Shown here piece by piece: positions 1 to 6,167 of a DNA stretch of 7,464 bases. The notes under the pieces are model-generated. The model made no database searches and was not told the DNA's origin. It saw nothing but the letters and a program-made list of their open reading frames with translations. Within the stretch, counting starts at the first letter, position 1. Every line of letters begins with the position of its first letter. Location: contig CAZJHM010000025.1 in assembly GCA_964545925.1 (NCBI GenBank), positions 1 through 7,464 of the forward strand. The letters are read 5' to 3'. This stretch comes from CAZJHM01 sp964545925 (GTDB lineage: Archaea > Iainarchaeota > Iainarchaeia > Iainarchaeales > CAZJHM01). The position numbers and the translations under genes were made by a program.

Positions 1-814
1 AGAATCAAAAGAGTACGTTTGCCTTCTTTTAAATCTGAATCAGCAGGTTTTCCCAATTTCTTTTCATCACCAAACATTCCTAAAATATCATCTTGAATCT
101 GGAAAGCTTGTCCAACAGGAACACCATAATCACTCATTTTAGCAACATCACTATCAGAAGCTCCAGCTAAAACTGCTCCTAATTTTAAAGGGCCTTCAAT
201 TGTATATGCCGCAGTTTTCAAACGGAAAACTTTCAAAACATCTTCAATATTTGCTTTTGGAACATACCCATAATAAATGTCTAATTGTTGTCCATAACAA
301 ACAGTTGAAAGAATATCATCATACATAGCTAATGCTTTGGATTTAATCTCAGGAGAAAAAGAAGATTCTAAGATTGAATCACAAGCATAAATTGCTGTTA
401 TATCTCCTCCAACCAAAGCCATACTTTCCCCATATTTTGCAGAAGCAGGATGTTTTAATTTATTTTCAAACATTTTATGCATAGATGGTCCACCACGACG
501 AAAATCATCATTATCCATTATATCATCATGCATCAAAAGATATGCTTCAGCTAATTCAATTGAAAGAGAAGCATCAAGAACAGCATCCAAATTATCTGAA
601 CGAAAACACTTATACCCTTCAATAATTAAAGCAGGGCGAATTCTTTTTCCTCCACGAAGATTAAACTCTTTTATACCTTCAGCTAATTCACGAGCCACAG
701 GCCCAAATTTAGATGCAAACTCTATTTTTTTATCAATAAATTCTTCTAATTTAGAATCAACCATTTTTTTGTAAGATTTAAGTTTTTCATATGCTTTGTT
801 TCCTTCAGAACTCA
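1..814 (-). CDS. idsA: Short-chain polyprenyl (geranylgeranyl/farnesyl) diphosphate synthase, C-terminus cut off by window edge
   Basis: Trans-prenyltransferase that condenses isopentenyl diphosphate with allylic diphosphates to make the C15-C20 chains used for archaeal ether lipids. The frame is open for 271 codons from the ATG at 814 to the left edge of the window. Visible family motifs are GGKRIRP near residues 55-61 (substrate-binding Lys/Arg), the first Asp-rich motif DDIMDND at 97-103, the YGQQLD motif at 174-179, and the second Asp-rich motif DDILGMFGD at 242-250 followed by KLGKPADSD. About 50-60 C-terminal residues are expected to be missing. Tyr92, five residues before the first Asp motif, is aromatic, which in this family usually limits chain length to C15-C20; that reading is inference. 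The start is supported by GAGGTG six bases upstream (826..821) and a TATA box beyond it. It lies downstream of cysS on the same strand but has its own promoter, so it is probably a separate unit. Confidence 0.95.
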
Positions 815-852
815 TTTATTCACCTCAGATATACAAGATATTAGGAAAAAAC

Positions 853-864
853 AAATATAAATAT
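853..864 (-). promoter_or_regulatory. TATA box for idsA
   Basis: On the minus strand this reads ATATTTATATTT, centred about 44 bases before the idsA ATG. An archaeal start site 25 bases downstream would fall near 832 and give a leader of roughly 18 bases carrying the Shine-Dalgarno GAGGTG (826..821). Position and composition are seen; activity is inferred. Confidence 0.55.
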
Positions 865-902
865 TCTGTCTAACTGAAAAATCCAAAAAATAAAAAAGAA
901 TA

Positions 903-931
903 GAGAAAAAATGAAGTTTCAAGAAAAAAAA
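903..931 (-). terminator. T-tract terminator after cysS
   Basis: Just past the cysS stop the minus strand has two runs of T (plus-strand A-runs at about 924-930 and 905-910). Archaeal RNA polymerase terminates at such T-rich tracts without needing a hairpin. It separates cysS from the idsA promoter. Confidence 0.4.
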
Positions 932-2305
932 TTATTTTTTTCTGATTAAAGCACCAGTTGGACTGTCTATAATCAAATATCCTTTAGAAGAAATCTCATC
1001 TCTTATTTTGTCTGCTTCTTTGAATTTTTTAGATTTGCGATATTCTTCTCTTTTATCAAGAAGTTTCTGAATCTCAGAACTTGGTTTGAGAATCTTCAAT
1101 TCAGATAATTTAAGTCCAAGAACTTTATCAAAATCCAAAACAAGAGAATATTTCTCTCTGTTTCCTAAATCAGAGCGAAGCATTTCCCAGAAAATAGAAA
1201 GAGCTTCAGACATTTGTAAGTCATTATTTATTGCAGAAAGAAATTTTTCTTTATAAAGAGGAACTTTATCAGGAAAGGTAGAAAAAGGATTTGAAAGAAG
1301 ATTAAGAATAATTTCATAAAGACGATTAAGAGTGTTTTGAGCAGAAGAAAGAGAATCTAAAGAAAAATTAAGCTGAGTTCTATAATAAGAATTTAAACAG
1401 AGATAACGGAAAGAAAGAGGAGAAAACCCTTGAGATTCTAATTCAGAAATAGTTAAAAAATTTCCTTCTGATTTTCCCATTCTTTTTCCAGAAAGAGTCA
1501 AGAAAAAAATATGAAACCAAAAATTAACCCATGGAGTTTTTCCAAAACATGCTTCAGATTGAGCAATTTCATTTTCATGATGTATTGAAATATGGTCCTC
1601 TCCTCCAGCATGAATATCATATTGTTCTCCCAAATATTTTGAAGACATTGCTGAACATTCAATATGCCAACCAGGAAATCCTTTTCCCCAAGGACTATCC
1701 CATTCCATTTGTCTTTTTTCGCCAAGGGAAAACTTCCACAAAGCAAAATCAGTTGGATTTTTCTTTTCTCCCAAAGAAACACGAGCTCCAGCCAAGATTC
1801 CTTTCTTTTCAGAAAGAACTCCATATTTAGGAAATTTAGAACTATCAAAATAAATTCCATCAGATGTTCTATAAGTAAATCCTTTCTTTTCTAATTTTTG
1901 AATAAGAGAAATCATATCCAATATATGTTCAGTAGCATGTGCAACTATATGAGGAGAAAGAAGATTTAATTTAGAAAAATCAGAAAAAAATTCTTTTTCA
2001 TATTTTTTTGCAATATCCCAAGCAGTTAAATTCTCTCTCCGAGAAGCTAACTCTAATTTATCGTCTCCAAAATCTGAATCATTTGTTAAATGCCCAACAT
2101 CAGTTATATTCATTACATGTTTTACTTTAAATCCATTATATTCTAAAACACGACGAAGAACATCTTCCATTACATAACTGCGAAAATTTCCAATATGAGC
2201 ATAACTATAAACAGTTGGCCCACAAGCATAAAATCCAACTTCTTTTGAATTCAAAGGTTTGAATTCTTCTTTCTTATGTGTGCGAGTATTATAGAGATAA
2301 AGCAT
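932..2305 (-). CDS. cysS: Cysteinyl-tRNA synthetase
   Basis: Class I aminoacyl-tRNA synthetase that activates cysteine with ATP and charges tRNA-Cys in the cytoplasm. It has 457 residues, close to the 461 of the E. coli enzyme, and looks intact. The HIGH motif is HIGN at 37-40 and the KMSKS loop is KRMGKS at 274-279. The four zinc ligands known from E. coli (Cys28, Cys209, His234, Glu238) have equivalents here at Cys28, Cys217, His242 and Glu246 with the same spacing. The tryptophan beside the cysteine pocket is Trp213. The C-terminal tail carries the ADKIRDE helix (431-437) and the DSPTGALIR ending typical of the family. The ATG at 2305 has no Shine-Dalgarno but has a TATA-like element about 25 bases upstream, so the mRNA is probably leaderless. 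It is divergent from the ferredoxin-reductase operon across a 77-base gap. Confidence 0.98.
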   Translation of the reverse strand: MLYLYNTRTHKKEEFKPLNSKEVGFYACGPTVYSYAHIGNFRSYVMEDVLRRVLEYNGFKVKHVMNITDVGHLTNDSDFGDDKLELASRRENLTAWDIAKKYEKEFFSDFSKLNLLSPHIVAHATEHILDMISLIQKLEKKGFTYRTSDGIYFDSSKFPKYGVLSEKKGILAGARVSLGEKKNPTDFALWKFSLGEKRQMEWDSPWGKGFPGWHIECSAMSSKYLGEQYDIHAGGEDHISIHHENEIAQSEACFGKTPWVNFWFHIFFLTLSGKRMGKSEGNFLTISELESQGFSPLSFRYLCLNSYYRTQLNFSLDSLSSAQNTLNRLYEIILNLLSNPFSTFPDKVPLYKEKFLSAINNDLQMSEALSIFWEMLRSDLGNREKYSLVLDFDKVLGLKLSELKILKPSSEIQKLLDKREEYRKSKKFKEADKIRDEISSKGYLIIDSPTGALIRKK

Positions 2306-2324
2306 AGAAAAATATAGATGGAAG

Positions 2325-2334
2325 TTTTTTAAAA
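2325..2334 (-). promoter_or_regulatory. TATA-like box for leaderless cysS
   Basis: On the minus strand this reads TTTTAAAAAA, centred about 25 bases before the cysS ATG. That is the archaeal TATA-to-start distance, which puts the transcript start at or next to the ATG. It lies about 27 bases from the divergent ferredoxin TATA box, so two TBP/TFB complexes would sit almost back to back. Confidence 0.5.
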
Positions 2335-2350
2335 GAGTTAGCAGAGCAAT

Positions 2351-2363
2351 TGTTTATATATTT
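2351..2363 (+). promoter_or_regulatory. TATA box for the ferredoxin-reductase operon
   Basis: TGTTTATATATTT is centred about 26 bases before the ATG at 2383 and no Shine-Dalgarno precedes that ATG. This argues for a leaderless transcript and against the in-frame TTG at 2350, which would lie upstream of the transcription start. Confidence 0.6.
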
Positions 2364-2382
2364 TTCCTTGGAAAAAATCCTT

Positions 2383-2568
2383 ATGCCTCCAGAATACACT
2401 AAAAAGAAATGTGCTTATTGCGGTGCTTGTGTTGGATTATGCCCAGTATCTGCATTAACATTAGAAGAAAATGTAATAAAAATAGATAAAGAAAAATGCA
2501 TATCTTGTGGATTATGCACTAATTTCTGTCCAAATAGTGCCTTAGGAAAAAAAGGTGAAAAAAAATGA
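2383..2568 (+). CDS. Small 2x[4Fe-4S] ferredoxin
   Basis: A 61-residue bacterial-type ferredoxin, a cytoplasmic low-potential electron carrier. Both cluster motifs are complete: Cys10, 13 and 16 with Cys20-Pro, and Cys39, 42 and 45 with Cys49-Pro, in the order CxxCxxCxxxCP twice. The pseudo-twofold layout fills almost the whole protein. I start it at ATG 2383 because the TATA box lies 26 bases upstream; an in-frame TTG at 2350 would add eleven hydrophobic residues that ferredoxins do not need. The TGA stop overlaps the ATG of the geranylgeranyl reductase (ATGA), so the two are translationally coupled. In Methanosarcina acetivorans a ferredoxin encoded next to a geranylgeranyl reductase was shown to support full lipid reduction. 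The same partnership here is inference from that case and from the overlap. Confidence 0.95.
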   Translation: MPPEYTKKKCAYCGACVGLCPVSALTLEENVIKIDKEKCISCGLCTNFCPNSALGKKGEKK

Positions 2569-3779
2569 TATTTAATAATAAAGATGTTTATGATGCAATA
2601 ATCATAGGTGCAGGCCCAGGCGGACTAAGAATGGCTGATAATTTAACTATGAAAGGATTTAATGTTTTAGTTTTGGATAAAAAACAAGAAATCGGAACAC
2701 CAAAAAGATGTGCAGAAGGAGTTGGAGGAGGATGGATAGAAAGATTAAGATTAGAGCCAAGCAAAAAATGGATATCTGAGGAAATTTACGGAGCAAGATT
2801 ATATGCTCCTAATGGAAAAGAAATTGATTTAATATTTGATAATGTAAGTGGATATGTTTTAGAAAGAAAAATATTTGAAAAAGAATTAGCAAAAATCGCA
2901 TCTAATAATGGAGCAACTATTTATTGTAAAAATGATGTTATAAAAGCAGAAAGAAAAGATGGAATAGTAGAAATTACTGCTGAATATTTTGGAGAAGAAA
3001 TAAAATACAAAGGAAAAATAATTGTTTCAGCTGAAGGGGTTGAGGCAAAAATAGCAAGAATGCTCGGAGTAAGAACAAACATAAAAGTAGATGATTATGA
3101 TTCTGGTTTCCAATATGAAATGACAAATATAAATTTAGACAGAATGGATTTAATCCATATGTGGTTTGGACATAAAACAGCTCCAAGAGGATATATTTGG
3201 GTTTTTCCAAAAGGAAATAAAGCAGGAAATGTTGGAATAGGAGTAAGTGGAAGTTTAAAGGAAAAAAATGCAAGATATTATTTAGATAAATATATTAATG
3301 AAAACCCAGAGAAATTTGGAAAATCAAGTGTTATAGAAGTAAATGCTGGGGGTATTCCTGTTGGAGATTTCTTAGAAACAATGGTTGCAGATAATTTAAT
3401 AGTTATTGGAGATGCAGCACATCAAGTAAATCCAATACATGGTGGAGGAATTGCTTTAGCAATGGAAGCAGCAGATATTGCTTCTCCTTTTGTAGAAAAA
3501 GCTTTGAAAGAAAAAAATTACAAAGCAGAAGCAATGTTAGGATATAACAAAGAATGGTATGATAAAAGAGGAAATAAATTGAAAATTCCACTTAAAACAA
3601 GACATATGTTTGAGAATATGAAAGATGAAGATATGAATAAAATGGCTGATTTATTTACAGCTGAAGAAATTCTGACAATAGCAGAAGGAAACAGAATTGA
3701 TGCTGTAAAATTAGTTACAAAAAAATTAATTACAAAACCAGATTTACTAAGTTTTGTTTTAAAATTTATAAATTCTTAA
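2565..3779 (+). CDS. Geranylgeranyl reductase family flavoprotein (archaeal lipid chain saturation)
   Basis: FAD-dependent reductase that hydrogenates the double bonds of geranylgeranyl chains in archaeal (di)ether lipids. It has 404 residues, the usual family length. The Rossmann FAD motif is GAGPGG at 15-20 with an acidic residue, Asp38, at the end of the second strand. The conserved KRCAEG segment with Cys49 follows at 47-52. The substrate-domain motif RGYIWVFPKG is at 208-217, followed by GNVGIG. The second FAD motif is GDAAHQVNPIHGGG at 282-295. The last 90 residues are helical and Lys-rich, as in archaeal homologues. Its ATG overlaps the ferredoxin stop and has its own GGTG at 2554-2557, so the ferredoxin is its probable electron donor. 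Related flavoproteins act on chlorophyll or other prenyl lipids, but the archaeal setting favours membrane lipids. Confidence 0.93.
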   Translation: MIFNNKDVYDAIIIGAGPGGLRMADNLTMKGFNVLVLDKKQEIGTPKRCAEGVGGGWIERLRLEPSKKWISEEIYGARLYAPNGKEIDLIFDNVSGYVLERKIFEKELAKIASNNGATIYCKNDVIKAERKDGIVEITAEYFGEEIKYKGKIIVSAEGVEAKIARMLGVRTNIKVDDYDSGFQYEMTNINLDRMDLIHMWFGHKTAPRGYIWVFPKGNKAGNVGIGVSGSLKEKNARYYLDKYINENPEKFGKSSVIEVNAGGIPVGDFLETMVADNLIVIGDAAHQVNPIHGGGIALAMEAADIASPFVEKALKEKNYKAEAMLGYNKEWYDKRGNKLKIPLKTRHMFENMKDEDMNKMADLFTAEEILTIAEGNRIDAVKLVTKKLITKPDLLSFVLKFINS

Positions 3780-3787
3780 TACAAAAC

Positions 3788-3833
3788 TTTTTTAAAAAAA
3801 AGATAAATCCAATTAACTCTAAAACTCTTTTTT
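3788..3833 (+). terminator. T-tract terminator after the geranylgeranyl reductase
   Basis: Two runs of six T (3788-3793 and 3828-3833) follow the stop codon at 3779 in a 150-base stretch with no supported gene. No strong hairpin is seen. This fits T-rich intrinsic termination in archaea and separates the lipid operon from the NFACT gene. Confidence 0.4.
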
Positions 3834-3898
3834 AAACCCCAAAAAACCTTGCTCCGAGTGAAAAACCAAAAAAATACAATCAGAGAAAAAAGAAAGAG

Positions 3899-3910
3899 AA
3901 TTAAATAAAG
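3899..3910 (+). promoter_or_regulatory. TATA box for the NFACT-family gene
   Basis: AATTAAATAAAG is centred about 26 bases before the ATG at 3930, and no Shine-Dalgarno is present. It supports a leaderless start at 3930 over the in-frame TTG at 3912. The rest of the 3780-3898 gap is A-rich with no supported gene. Confidence 0.5.
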
Positions 3911-3929
3911 ATTGCTTCTTTTTCTAATT

Positions 3930-4967
3930 ATGGAATTACCTAATATAACAATAAAGGCTATTGTTGAAAATCTGAAATTTTTAGAAGGAAGAAAATTGGA
4001 AAAAATTCAAGAAATAACAAACAATTTTTATAAATTTAGATTTGGGAGAGAACAACTAATTGTTTCAGACACTTGCATATATCTAACAAAAAAAACAATT
4101 CCTGCAAAACAAACAAGTTCTGGATTTGGGGCTTTTTTAAATAAAAAATTAGCAGGAAAAACAATGAAAGAAATAAAACAAAGAAAATTTGAAAGAATAA
4201 TAATAATGGATTTTGGAGAAATGAAAATAATTTTGGAATTGTTTGCAAAAGGAAATATAATATTAGTAGATAACAATGAAAATATTTTAAGTGCATATAA
4301 AAAACAAGATTTTGGAAAAAGAGAGTTAAAGAAAGAACAGAAATATGAATTTCCTCCTGAAAAAAAATCCCCTTTTGAGATTGAGTTAGAGGAAAATGAA
4401 ATTTTAATAAAACAATTAATAAAAAATTATAATTTATTTCCCAAAATAATTGAATATGCGGCAGGAAAATGTAAAGTATTTTTGAAAGAAAAAGCTAAAA
4501 ACCAAAATACAGAATGTTTGAAAAAAGAGATTGAAAAAATATATTCTGAAAAGCATGAAGAATTTTGTGTAGAAGAAGAAACAATTTTCCCAGCAATTTT
4601 AGGAAAAAAAGAAGGTAAATTAATGGAACTTTTAGACAATAATATTTCACAAAAAATCCAGATAGAAGAAAAAAACACAAAGAAAAAAGATTCTCTGAAA
4701 AAAAGTTTTGAAGAAATGGAACAAAGGGAAAAAGAATTAAAAGAAAAAGAAATAGAAGCAAAGGAAAAAGCAGAAGAAATATATCAAAATTATTCTTTGA
4801 TAAAAGAAATAAAAGATGCTATAAACAAAGAAATTGAGAAAAAAGTAGATAAAAAAGAGATTGAAGAAAAAATTAAGCAAAAAATAAAGGAGTTAAAGGA
4901 AATTAATTTCAAAGATAAAAAATTTATCTTAGAAGTCAACGACCAAGTTCGCGCTCGTCAACAATAA
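3930..4967 (+). CDS. rqcH: NFACT-family protein (RqcH/NEMF-like), truncated before the NFACT-R domain
   Basis: Members of this family bind stalled large ribosomal subunits and peptidyl-tRNA, and in bacteria and eukaryotes add C-terminal tails to trapped chains. This copy has 345 residues against roughly 550-700 in complete homologues. The NFACT-N domain is recognisable at 1-125, with a GFGAFLNKKLAGK segment at 65-77 and the ELFAKGNIILVD strand at 103-114. A weak helix-hairpin-helix region follows at about 155-185, then a long Lys/Glu coiled coil at about 235-325. The frame ends just after the strand FKDKKFILEV, where NFACT-R should begin. The last eleven codons are antisense to the PRC-barrel gene and differ in codon use (GTC, GAC, CGC, CGT). 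Two positions tied to tRNA handling in yeast Rqc2 appear changed: Asp9 aligns with Thr7, and the Asp-Arg pair is Glu88-Arg89. It may be a decaying gene, or a reduced protein working with a separate NFACT-R partner. The family call is firm; activity is doubtful. Confidence 0.85.
   Translation: MELPNITIKAIVENLKFLEGRKLEKIQEITNNFYKFRFGREQLIVSDTCIYLTKKTIPAKQTSSGFGAFLNKKLAGKTMKEIKQRKFERIIIMDFGEMKIILELFAKGNIILVDNNENILSAYKKQDFGKRELKKEQKYEFPPEKKSPFEIELEENEILIKQLIKNYNLFPKIIEYAAGKCKVFLKEKAKNQNTECLKKEIEKIYSEKHEEFCVEEETIFPAILGKKEGKLMELLDNNISQKIQIEEKNTKKKDSLKKSFEEMEQREKELKEKEIEAKEKAEEIYQNYSLIKEIKDAINKEIEKKVDKKEIEEKIKQKIKELKEINFKDKKFILEVNDQVRARQQ
4912..4930 (-). terminator. Inverted repeat just past the PRC-barrel stop
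   Basis: An 8-base perfect inverted repeat, AAGATAAA and TTTATCTT separated by three bases, starts 5 bases after the PRC-barrel stop on the minus strand and lies inside the end of the NFACT frame. It could end the PRC-barrel transcript. It is all A/T except one pair per arm, so chance is a fair alternative. Confidence 0.3.
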
Positions 4968-5193
4968 GAACATCACTTATGGCAACCACTGCTGAATAAG
5001 GAACTTCCATAGTTCTTTCTTTTATATTTGTTGCCTTAAGAAACTTGCTGTCTCTGTCTAATTCTATAAGAGCACTTTCTATAACACCTGTGTCCTCATC
5101 TATGACTAAGTCTACAAGTCTTCCTAGTTCGTCTCCTCTATTGGTTATGACTCTTTTTGTTGCCAATTGTCTTGCAATTGCATACTTGTACAT
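4936..5193 (-). CDS. Small PRC-barrel domain protein (CdpB-like candidate)
   Basis: An 85-residue stand-alone PRC-barrel, a beta-barrel fold that binds partner proteins. The family pattern is clear: ITNRGDELGRLVDLVIDE at 16-33, ESALIELDR at 39-47, VPYSAVVAISDVLIV at 64-78. Small archaeal PRC-barrel proteins of this size (CdpB1 and CdpB2 in Haloferax) work with SepF and FtsZ in cell division, while others act in RNA processing or have no known role. Assignment to division is inference. No signal peptide or membrane segment is seen. The ATG is preceded by AGAGGTG (5205..5199), and a TATA box further up gives a short leader, unlike the leaderless neighbours. Codon use is less A-rich than in flanking genes (GAC, GTC, CTT, AGC). 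Its 3' end overlaps the truncated NFACT gene by 32 bases tail to tail. Confidence 0.88.
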   Translation of the reverse strand: MYKYAIARQLATKRVITNRGDELGRLVDLVIDEDTGVIESALIELDRDSKFLKATNIKERTMEVPYSAVVAISDVLIVDERELGR

Positions 5194-5233
5194 CTCTACA
5201 CCTCTAACAATCTATATTTAATATAAACTACTT

Positions 5234-5243
5234 CTTTATAAAG
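5234..5243 (-). promoter_or_regulatory. TATA box for the PRC-barrel gene
   Basis: The palindrome CTTTATAAAG is centred about 45 bases before the PRC-barrel ATG. A start site 25 bases on would give a leader of about 19 bases containing AGAGGTG. This matches the idsA arrangement. A second TATA-like stretch (5217-5228) is too close to the ATG to leave the Shine-Dalgarno in the transcript. Confidence 0.5.
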
Positions 5244-5316
5244 TTATCGCATTGATTTTGGAAAATGAATGATTTCAAGAAAAGAATTAGAAATAATTAT
5301 GTAGAAAGAGGAAAAA

Positions 5317-5326
5317 GTATAAAAAG
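5317..5326 (+). promoter_or_regulatory. TATA box for the 63-residue membrane protein gene
   Basis: An AAGTATAAAA element is centred about 25 bases before the ATG at 5347, with no Shine-Dalgarno between them. This suggests a leaderless transcript and supports the start and reality of this short gene. Confidence 0.5.
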
Positions 5327-5346
5327 AAATAAATCCTAATTCAAAT

Positions 5347-5538
5347 ATGTTACCAATAGAACCAAAATCATTATTTATAGCTTTAGTATTGATAGGAATA
5401 GGGATAGCAATGGGGTATTATTTAGAAACCTTCTTAGAACCAGAATCCTTATTGCAAAAATGCATGTCAGAAAAAGCATTTTTACAAAAAGAAATAAAAG
5501 ACTGCTATATTCAACTTGAAACAGGAAAAACCAAATAA
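5347..5538 (+). CDS. Small single-span membrane protein of unknown function
   Basis: I do not recognise a family. The 63-residue product has one clear hydrophobic helix at about 8-27 (containing LFIALVLIGIGIAMGYYL). A charged tail follows that could form a short coiled coil, with Glu/Lys/Leu spacing at about 32-58 and two cysteines, Cys39 and Cys53. With few N-terminal charges the topology is uncertain; the tail is the only sizeable soluble part. There is a TATA box 25 bases before the ATG and codon use matches the A-rich neighbours, so it is probably a real gene. It precedes the AMMECR1 gene by 38 bases in the same direction, but that gene has its own TATA-like element. Confidence 0.65.
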   Translation: MLPIEPKSLFIALVLIGIGIAMGYYLETFLEPESLLQKCMSEKAFLQKEIKDCYIQLETGKTK

Positions 5539-5547
5539 TAAAATCTG

Positions 5548-5556
5548 TTTTTAAAG
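5548..5556 (+). promoter_or_regulatory. TATA-like box for the AMMECR1 gene
   Basis: TTTTTAAAG is centred about 25 bases before the ATG at 5577. It favours that ATG over the in-frame TTG at 5562 and a leaderless transcript. The T-run may also terminate the preceding small gene. Confidence 0.45.
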
Positions 5557-5576
5557 ATTAATTGCTAATAATATTT

Positions 5577-6167
5577 ATGGAAATTAATTTAAAACAAGGA
5601 GAAAAACTAGTAAAAATAGCAAGAAAAGCTATATCTTATTATTTAGCAACAGGAAAAAAATTAAATGAAAAAACAGAAATAAAAAACTTAAATCAAAAAG
5701 CAGGAGTTTTTGTAACTTTAAAAACAGAAAAAAATGAACTAAGAGGTTGTATGGGTTATCCTTTTGCAACAGAAGAATTATGGAAAGCAGTTATTGATTG
5801 TGCAATAAACTCTGGTTTCAAAGACCCAAGATTTGATGATATCAAAGTAAAAGAATTAGAAAAAATAAAAATATCTGTTTCTGTTTTAAGTCCAATGAAA
5901 GAAATAAAAGGAAAACCAGAAGATATAATAAATAAAATTGAAATTGGAAAAACAGGAATTTTTCTAAAAAGTGGAATTTATTCTGGTTTGTTATTACCAA
6001 GTGTGGCAGAAGAATTTAAAATGAACGAATTGGAATTTATGGAGGCAACAGCAGAAAAAGCTGGATTACCAAAATATTCTTGGAAGCAAGAAAAAGTTCA
6101 AAAATTCTTTTTCAATGCAAAGGTTTTTGAAGAAAAGGAACCTAATGGTAAAGTGGAGGAATTATAA
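5577..6167 (+). CDS. AMMECR1-family protein (AmmeMemoRadiSam system protein A)
   Basis: A soluble protein of 196 residues, close to the roughly 200 of archaeal homologues. The signature LRGCMG lies at 55-60 with the conserved Cys58. Other conserved segments are FKDPRF at 81-86, ISVSVLSP at 99-106, GLLLPSVAEEF at 137-147, and KAGLP with a nearby Trp at 161-169. The family occurs in archaea, bacteria and humans, often alongside Memo and a radical SAM protein. Its biochemical role is not settled, so I assign none. Neither usual partner is in this window. The start is set at ATG 5577 because it lies 25 bases after a TATA-like box. A GGAGG inside its 3' end (6155-6159) and the TAA directly followed by ATG indicate that the downstream membrane-protein gene is cotranscribed and translationally coupled. 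Confidence 0.93.
   Translation: MEINLKQGEKLVKIARKAISYYLATGKKLNEKTEIKNLNQKAGVFVTLKTEKNELRGCMGYPFATEELWKAVIDCAINSGFKDPRFDDIKVKELEKIKISVSVLSPMKEIKGKPEDIINKIEIGKTGIFLKSGIYSGLLLPSVAEEFKMNELEFMEATAEKAGLPKYSWKQEKVQKFFFNAKVFEEKEPNGKVEEL

Noticed and set aside
1498..1894. Plus- and minus-strand open frames inside cysS
   Set aside because: They are other-frame readings of a well-conserved synthetase gene and show no domain or start signal of their own.
2350..2382. TTG start giving the ferredoxin eleven extra N-terminal residues
   Set aside because: The TATA box (2351-2363) overlaps it, and ATG 2383 lies 26 bases after that box; the extra residues match nothing in ferredoxins.
3912..3929. TTG start for the NFACT gene
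   Set aside because: The ATG at 3930 begins where family members begin and has a TATA box at 26 bases.
5265..5291. Small ATG frame in the gap after the PRC-barrel promoter
   Set aside because: It stops after eight codons and has no supporting signal.
5562..5576. TTG start for the AMMECR1 gene
   Set aside because: The ATG at 5577 has the better-placed TATA-like box and gives the usual family length.
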